Assembly: GCA_037783415.1 (NCBI GenBank)
Contig: JAZGTN010000052.1
Location: 1,178,001 to 1,242,000, forward strand
Direction of reading: 5' to 3'
Length of the DNA: 64,000 nt
From: Leptasterias polaris
Taxonomy: Eukaryota; Echinodermata; Asteroidea; Forcipulatida; Asteriidae
In this document: piece by piece, positions 58,098 through 64,000 of the stretch
Layout: each line of letters opens with the position of its first letter
Numbering within the stretch: the first letter of the stretch is position 1
The notes under the pieces: generated by a model
What the model was told of the DNA's origin: nothing
What the model saw: only the letters and a program-made list of their open reading frames with translations
The model's database searches: none
Program-made: the position numbers and the translations under genes

Positions 58098-59057
58098 AGG
58101 CACCTGGCAGTGGTATTTTTTCAAAATAAAGCTTTTGTCATTAATATATACATTTTTATGAGTGGAATGTGAATAAACAATTTACTAAGGTTAAACAATT
58201 GTATTTTTCTTGTAATTACAAATTAAAAAATAGGCCCCCTTTACATGGCGTCAATCGAGGCAGGAGAAAATGTGTAGTCTGGCCCCGTACATTACGTCTG
58301 GGTACCTGATCAGTATGATGCGTTTTCGTATTCGGACGTCACCACCCAATGCAATCCTAGGACAGTGTACAGTCGACTAATACGAGACGCCAGTTTATAC
58401 GAGGTTTTTCACCGGTCCCGAACTGTCCCATGCGCGTTTCTATGTCTTAAAAACGGAAGATACGAGCATGATCATAACGAGAACACGGATAATACGAGGT
58501 ATTGTTTTTCCACCAGAAACATTTCGCTGGTAATCTAAGCTTCACTGCAACTTCCCTTGCACACTACTACCAACGAAAAAATCCCCGGGCTATCCAAGTG
58601 TTCGCTGCATAGCGCTGAAAACGACGTCGGACCGGACCACTTTGCCCTCGTTAGCCTAACTTTCGATGCCCGTAACTGCCTATATTTGGGATCTGCAGGA
58701 AAAAAATGCTGGCTGACCCCATCTTTAGTCGTTTTTGCTGCATCCAGCAGCAATTTTCGCTGGAAAAATGCAAGAAAAAAACCCCTTTTGGATAACCAAA
58801 CGAAACGTACAATCTCACTACTGGCACGTGTATATGCAACGTAAATGCAGGCAAGTTCGAGTGGGGTCGATGTTCAATCGAGGCGAAGTCTTCCTCGATT
58901 GACGTCACAAAAAGGATGGGCGGAGTCGCCCCCAAACAACTTTATCAATTTTTTTAACATATAAATACTGACAAACAATTACTCAAAAATTTGTTTTATT
59001 GTTAATATACATATACTCTTATATTTAAAAAAATAAAAATTCTATTTCCAGGTGCCT
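58098..59057 (-). mobile_element. TTAA-flanked transposon remnant with THAP, 960 bp
   Basis: Perfect 10-bp inverted ends AGGCACCTGG / CCAGGTGCCT and TTAA on both sides (58094-58097, 59058-59061). Same structural class as the element at 47314 (Kolobok-like, inferred). Deleted internally. Confidence 0.75.
58590..58765 (-). pseudogene. THAP domain remnant
   Basis: 'AAGCSK', then after a one-base shift 'TTKDGVSQHFFPADPKYRQL', 'TRAKWSGPTSFSALCSEH': Cys, Trp-region and final Cys-x2-His of a THAP zinc finger. The first zinc Cys is changed and the conserved second Trp region is altered. Confidence 0.7.
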
Positions 59058-60067
59058 TTAAACTTACTAATAGAATGCTACTGTACTAGTAGAAAGCCCT
59101 AATGCTTAATTGTTTTTTTAAAACATCACAGATCTTTTGGGAAAATTGTTTTCTTTTCGAATTGCAAGTGTGATTTTTCCCCACATATTATTAACTTGCG
59201 CAAAAACCCATTGTCAGTTTCCCTCAACAATCCACAACAGTTATATATGATCAACTGCTGATTTTTAATGGGGACCAGACTGATTCACTCTGCGCGCCAT
59301 CGAGGTCTTGTGAAATACGTGTAATGTGATGCGCATCTTAAGCCCGTCTGAGCAAAAGATACTATGCTCAGTGCAATATGTAAATCAATGTGGTCCCCAT
59401 TAGATCGAATAAATGTTGTGAAATTATTCAGGGAACCCAACTAGTCCGGTTCTCGCGAAAGTTGTTAATACGTGATCAAAAAATTCACTCTCGCGACTCG
59501 AAAGACAATCAATTTCCCCCCAAAGTCCGTGATGTTAAACAATTTTTAGCAGTAGGGCTTTCTACAAGTAGGCCTACAGTAGCATTCGATCGGTAGGTTT
59601 TGTAACCCGGATTAAAAATTACATCGGGCACAACAATAGGATTGCAATGGTGCTAGGCCCAATTGGCAAGGATACAAACGAAGTGGATTGGCCCAATATG
59701 GGGCTAGTGAAGACATAGCATCGTATAATCATGGTGTCTCACTCTGTTCAGAAAATCAAAGATTGTTTTCGTATTCAAGAAAGAGGGTTAATATCTGTTG
59801 TGTTTCTTTCAAACTGGTAATTATCAATTGTCACATTTTCGTACATTAATGTTATTATTGCTCGAGATATTGCATGAGATCGCACCACAGAGCATCTAGA
59901 ATCCTAACTGTTTCGGAGCATTTAAGCGGGCTTCGCGTTTCGCGCTCGTTGGAGCCACAAATTGCATTCACCATTTGCTGCTTGGTAAATTGTCATGCCC
60001 CCTCGTTTGGAAAATCCTGGATCCGCCCCTGGTGTGCCCGGATACGAAGGTGTCTTCTGCGAAATTA

Positions 60068-60793
60068 GTAAGTGTTTCCTCTCCTGTAGCCACTGCAACC
60101 TTTTTCCCAGGGGGAATCGATCCCACCGCACAATTGTTTTGTTTCCTGCACATGCTGCTCGCTCATAACCTCTGGGATTGGTTTATTAAAATGTGCTAAT
60201 ATGGCACACTTTTTTTTTAGACCTGTGTCCAATCCATTCTTTGCGCCTGCTCAAGCATGGTACCCTGGAAAAATGTATTATTCACATTAAAAAGAGAGAA
60301 ATAAGAGCATTAGATTACACAGTTTTTAGCAGCGGTTTTTTCTAACCCACAGCAGTTTTTGCTAGACAGTGCTCCTTATGCAAGACACTTAAAGATAAGG
60401 GTCATAGATTGGTAACTACTCCCAAAAATGATTGTCCATAAAAACCTCCTTGGTGAGAAGCACTGTGGCATTTGATAGTATAAAATATCTTGAGAAACAA
60501 TTCCCTTCGGAGTAATATGGTTTGGATAATTGTTCAGCCCCCAAATTTGGAGAAACAATTCATGCATTCATCGTTGGTGTACGTTCGCGAATGCTGCGAC
60601 GAGATATCGGTTAGTCACGGTGACAAAAAACAATCTTTGACTTTAACGTTTAAGCGAGACACTTAACCATTATTGCTTCACCCTACGGATGGGACGTAAA
60701 GCCGTAGGTTCCGTGCATTGTGTAATGTACTCACAAGAACCTAGTTCACTTGGGATAAAAGCAAAACCCGTTTTATTCCGACTCTTTCCCCAG
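60068..60793 (+). other. Intron between EGF exons
   Basis: Bounded by the GTAAGT donor at 60068 and the CCCCAG acceptor at 60793. No other feature seen. Confidence 0.7.
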
Positions 60794-60907
60794 ACATCAA
60801 CGAGTGTGCCAGCAGTCCATGCCGTAATGGAGGAGCATGCGTGGATGGGGTGAATCAATTCTCTTGTACTTGTCTCTCTGGTTGGGAGGGAAACTTCTGT
60901 GAAATAA
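60794..60907 (+). CDS. EGF-like exon, downstream copy
   Basis: 114 nt, acceptor TTTCCCCAG, donor GTAAGT, phase 1-1. Residues: DINEC start, CRNGGAC, '[12 protein letters not shown]' (beta-hydroxylation consensus) and 'LSGWEGNFC', six cysteines. Clearly a different module from the array exons, so part of the ordinary series of EGF modules of the gene. The upstream neighbour exon (57461) is broken, and the next downstream exon is outside or not recognised in the window. Confidence 0.88.
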
Positions 60908-61393
60908 GTAAGTACATTTTTAGTGATCATTCTTTGCTTTTTACAATTTTGAAGAAAAACTAATTACAATTTTGCTATTCATTTCTTGGAAATGTTTCTC
61001 ATCATTGCTCGTAGACCTTGATCATCACAAAGATGAAATTCCAGGGCCTGAAAATCAATAAATTATTTCGAGTGTCTAACGCTAAAATCCTCTCTTTTGA
61101 ACCACAGATGCAACTGGGTTCAGCAATCTGACCAGTAAACACAAACTCTGCTGCCTGCAATGCACAGGGTTCAATTACTGACTGTTAACACCCAACGTAG
61201 GTTTACTAGAATAGTCAGGCCCCTTTTTATTTCTCACTAGCAATATTGTCTAAGTAGAGACTATGGTATCTTAGTCTAGATCCCTGTACCGCATGCAGTG
61301 AATCAGGCACAGTGAACATGTCGGAACTTCTAAAACTTTCCTATAAAATTGTTTTAAAGCCATTTTTGTTTTGGGGGTGAACAAAGAAAAATT

Positions 61394-61467
61394 GACTTGA
61401 ACTGTATTGGAACCTGCAGCCTCTAGATTAACATGCAGGCGCTCTACCCAACTAAGCTATCTAGTCC
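61394..61467 (-). tRNA. tRNA-like sequence / tRNA-derived SINE head
   Basis: The minus strand has an A-box-like TAGCTTAGTTGGGTAGAGC, a B-box-like GGTTCCAATAC and an acceptor-stem pairing of 6 of 7 bases. The D-stem pairs, but anticodon and T stems are poor, so it is a pseudo-tRNA or the head of a SINE. A GTT would sit at the anticodon position. Confidence 0.4.
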
Positions 61468-62352
61468 TAATGTTGCCAATCTTCGTAATTTGTTGATATA
61501 TTTTTTTCCCGATTTTTTTTTTTTTGGGGGGGGGGTGGGGGGGGGGGGGAGATTCACCCGTCAGAATTCAGTTTCCCTTGTGGTTTATGACCTAAGGTCA
61601 TGTTTTGTCTTTTCATTTAGTAGTCCCTCTGCTATATAGTTGAGCACAAATTTCAGCAAATACAGGGAACGATTTCATCCAGCAAATTCGCATAGCAAAA
61701 TGTTTTTACTGAACTTGTTTTGTTCACACTGAATGCTAATATTGAGTAGCAACTCCTGATTTTTGAGTAGCAACTGATGCATTGCAATATGCTCTGCTAT
61801 ACAAGGAAAATTATTCACTGAAATACATGGAATTTTAATAATATTATTCCATCAATGTTGCATGAAATGAAGTTCCAATTAAGTGGAATTCAAGATGTAA
61901 GATTCTCCCCTTGTGTTTGGTCATGAATGAGTTTGTCTTGTCACCTTGCTGCTCTTCAAGGTAGCCCAATGTAACAACCGACCTGAGCATTGTGTTTTTA
62001 CAGGGATCATAGACTAGGTTTAGTGAGATCAATATTCTGTTTAGATAACCCTTTCTGCACAACGAAAACATTTTGTTTTAGTTTGTGTTAGATGCAGAAA
62101 TATTTGTACTTTACCATTTTGGATAATAATCTTTATCTTGGCCAGCTTTCAGTCTTTAGATAAAGATAAAAAACAGGGACACATTGCCTTCGAATTGGGC
62201 GCTTTGGTTTGTAAAAAGTGTTTGTTTTGAAATGAATATGGTTGGAAAGATATTTTAAAAATAGAATGTCATGATTCACATAAATATCGCTTGAAATTGT
62301 GTGATTTTTGTGTAATTACATGACAGAACACAGTCCGATATTTTGTGGAACC
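61468..62352 (+). other. Intronic/non-coding
   Basis: Contains a T13/G10/G13 homopolymer block (61513-61549). No exon recognised. Confidence 0.5.
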
Positions 62353-62702
62353 ATAGAAATAGAACCCGAAGAACGCTGAGCTCGACCGAACTCTGTGTCG
62401 TCTGTGTATGGCAAAATGATCATCACGTGACACGCGTGTATGGCAAAATGGCAACGCACATAGACCGTTTCTACGTGTTTTCATTGGTCAATGTTCATGA
62501 CGTCTACTGTATGGCAAAATATTATCACTGGCTTATCACTGACCAGCCTCGCTACCATGGGCAGCGCGCCGTAACACCCCGGCGTACGTCTCTAGCCATA
62601 CACGCGTTTAAAAAACTGGCGTAAGCGCGTCCATAAAAATGGTCTCACAACAAAATCACAGGCACAATGACACACTCAGCGTTCTCCGGGTTCTATTTCT
62701 AT
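62353..62702. mobile_element. 350-bp fold-back element with ~9-bp target duplication
   Basis: Inverted ends ATAGAAATAGAACCCG...GAACGCTGAG and the complement at 62676-62702. Flanking direct repeats TTGTGGAACC and GTGTGGAACC share 9 of 10 bases. A 9-bp duplication suggests a Mutator-like family; no ORF. Confidence 0.7.
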
Positions 62703-62712
62703 GTGTGGAACC

Positions 62713-64000
62713 AATTTTTTGACTCCACAAAATGACAGATCGTATTTTCTGCTGAGTCTATTTCAAGAGGCAAACTAATGTGTTTTGTAATCACTACTCA
62801 CTAATTACCACACACTGTAGGTGTTCTGTTGCATGAACAACCCTTAAAAACGATAAAGATAAACTCCAAACAGAACATTGTTGAGAGATTTGAAGGCGAT
62901 GTACCCCTTCCCTTTAAAACAACTTGAATTAATTTAATTAAGAGTATTATGTAGGAATTACTGAAACTGACTCCAGTTATCTGAAGATTGTGTTGGGGTT
63001 TTCAAACTTCTATTAATTGAAAACTGTTTATTAAAAATTAGTTTTCTGTTTGTTTATTTCTTCATATTTTGTTCTTTTGTTTATTTTTTTGTTTATTTTT
63101 TTTATTGTTATTTTTGGGGGGAGGATGGGATTTCTTTAACTTGGATTTTAGTTAGGATAACTTCTACTTAAACGAAATATACAATTTAGTGGAATATTTA
63201 ACTTAGATAAATTCTTAAAAAAAAAACGTGTTTTGTACAGTGTATAGATTACTGCACAAAAAACGTTTTTCTGGCAAAAGGGAAACAACCATAAGTAATC
63301 AAACTTAAATAGACCAGGATTTTAGTGTTTTTTTAAAAATTCAATCAACCCGACTCCAACCCAACCCAAGTCCCTTCTCCGTTTATGTTCTGCCTTTCAT
63401 TTGACTTGTTCTCTTTATGATTCTGTTATTTCTAACCCTTGACCTCTCTTCTCATACATATTCATTCAATTACTTCATTTTGTCCTGTCTTTGTCCATGA
63501 ATGATTTTCTAACCTCTACTTATAACAATATATTCCCATCTGATGGCTGTACCTGGTGACAACTTTAAAAAAAAAATTATAATGAATGTTAGACCTACTT
63601 GTGGACAGTTGACAAAATAACATGTGAAGTAGCCAAAAGGTTTTTCTTCAAATTTGCACGTTAATAGAAAAAAAGTATTCATCATTAATGACAAACCTTT
63701 TTCTCAGAAAGAGGTGATGAAAGAGAAGTAATGTTAGGCAAATTTTGTGCAGCATGCTCAATTTGTGCCTTATGTACATGTCTTATTTCAAACTTAACAA
63801 ATAATTTTTCAAGAACATGACTGTTGAAATACTTTAAAAATTCAAACTGTCTTTAGTTCATTTCTGCATCCCTGAATGACTAAATGTCAGATCTCTTTCA
63901 CCATTAGTTCCCATTGTCAAAAAGATTCCCAGCAATACACCATAATTCCTTCTCTCTTACATGCATATTAACTGATATTGTCCTTCATTTAACAGGAATA
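62713..64000 (+). other. Non-coding, AT-rich
   Basis: T-rich and pyrimidine-rich stretches, no EGF-like codon pattern. The last bases (TTTAACAG|GAATA) could be an acceptor for an exon beyond the window, but too little is present. Confidence 0.45.

Larger units (their letters stand above)
58016..59707. mobile_element. Fold-back element nested in the exon-splitting transposon
   Basis: Arms of more than 130 bp: CCCCATGAATAGGGCCAATCC at the left and its approximate complement ending ATGGGG at the right. Further arm blocks (CACTTCGT...ATCCTTG, GTGCCCGAT, AATCCGGGTTA, GAATGCTACTGTA, GTAGAAAGCCCT) occur in mirrored order. Flanked by direct copies of TGAAGACATAG (58005-58015 and 59708-59718). Interrupted in its left arm by the TTAA element. 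Confidence 0.75.
57544..60031. mobile_element. DNA transposon inserted in an EGF exon
   Basis: Ends CAGGGGCGGATACAG and CTGGATCCGCCCCTG (inverted, one mismatch). Flanked by 5-bp GTGTG (57539-57543, 60032-60036). The CAGGGGCGGA ends look hAT-like, but hAT normally makes 8-bp duplications, so the superfamily is uncertain. The interior is mostly later insertions; no transposase seen. Confidence 0.8.
57461..60067 (+). pseudogene. EGF-like exon split by a 2.5-kb transposon
   Basis: 57461-57543 (83 nt) encodes the start of an EGF module (INEC, four further cysteines) and 60037-60067 (31 nt) its end, followed by a GTAAGT donor. Together they make 114 nt, the length of all other EGF exons here, in one frame with the canonical C-x-C-x2-G-Y-x-G-x2-C ending. 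GTGTG is duplicated around the insertion. The acceptor AG is also missing, replaced by an LTR end. Unless the insert is spliced out by cryptic sites, this exon is dead. Confidence 0.85.

Noticed and set aside
63985..64000. Next EGF exon at the window end (TTTAACAG|GAATA)
   Set aside because: Only five bases follow the possible acceptor, and they do not match the usual (A)(C/T)ATCAA start.

Overview
This is eukaryotic DNA: it is AT-rich, intron-dominated and full of nested transposons. The only clearly host-like coding signal is a series of 114-nt calcium-binding EGF exons on the + strand (297 to 60907), each with an AG acceptor, a GT donor and phase 1-1 borders. This suggests the inside of one large gene for a secreted or transmembrane multi-EGF protein (fibropellin/Notch-like architecture). 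A marine invertebrate deuterostome such as an echinoderm would fit the repeat families, but that is inference.

Region 1 (1-25388) is a head-to-tail tandem array of seven near-identical ~3.29-kb units plus a truncated eighth. Each unit holds one EGF exon, a small terminal-inverted-repeat (TIR) element, a ~130-bp minisatellite and a dead L1/Tx1-like reverse-transcriptase fragment. A 0.94-kb hAT-type nonautonomous element sits between some units with perfect 8-bp target duplications; other junctions preserve the empty site. Diagnostic variants show a three-unit higher-order period of ~10.83 kb.

Region 2 (25389-38068) is a transposon stack: a dead minus-strand LINE, a young Ty3/Gypsy-type LTR retrotransposon inserted in its endonuclease (two 570-bp LTRs with one difference seen), and a pol-less LTR element with a tRNA-Leu-like primer site and a 42-bp internal minisatellite.

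Region 3 (38069-46560) starts with a diverged ninth copy of the array unit, EGF exon included, then runs into decayed repeats, including a fold-back element carrying a histone-3'-end-like stem-loop.

Region 4 (46560-57460) contains a 'TACAGTA' tandem repeat hosting a TTAA-flanked THAP-remnant element and a 5'-truncated LINE, an orphan damaged EGF half-exon, a 48-bp minisatellite, and a minus-strand ~1.85-kb open exon encoding a zinc-finger/tyrosine-recombinase-like protein. Region 5 (57461-64000) has an EGF exon split by a 2.49-kb transposon that itself contains two further nested insertions, then an intact EGF exon (60794-60907) and non-coding sequence with a tRNA-like remnant and a fold-back element.

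The array, the ninth copy and the downstream exons are collinear and phase-compatible, so the number of array units would set the number of EGF modules without breaking the frame. The array is highly repetitive, so its exact copy number in this assembly should be treated with caution.
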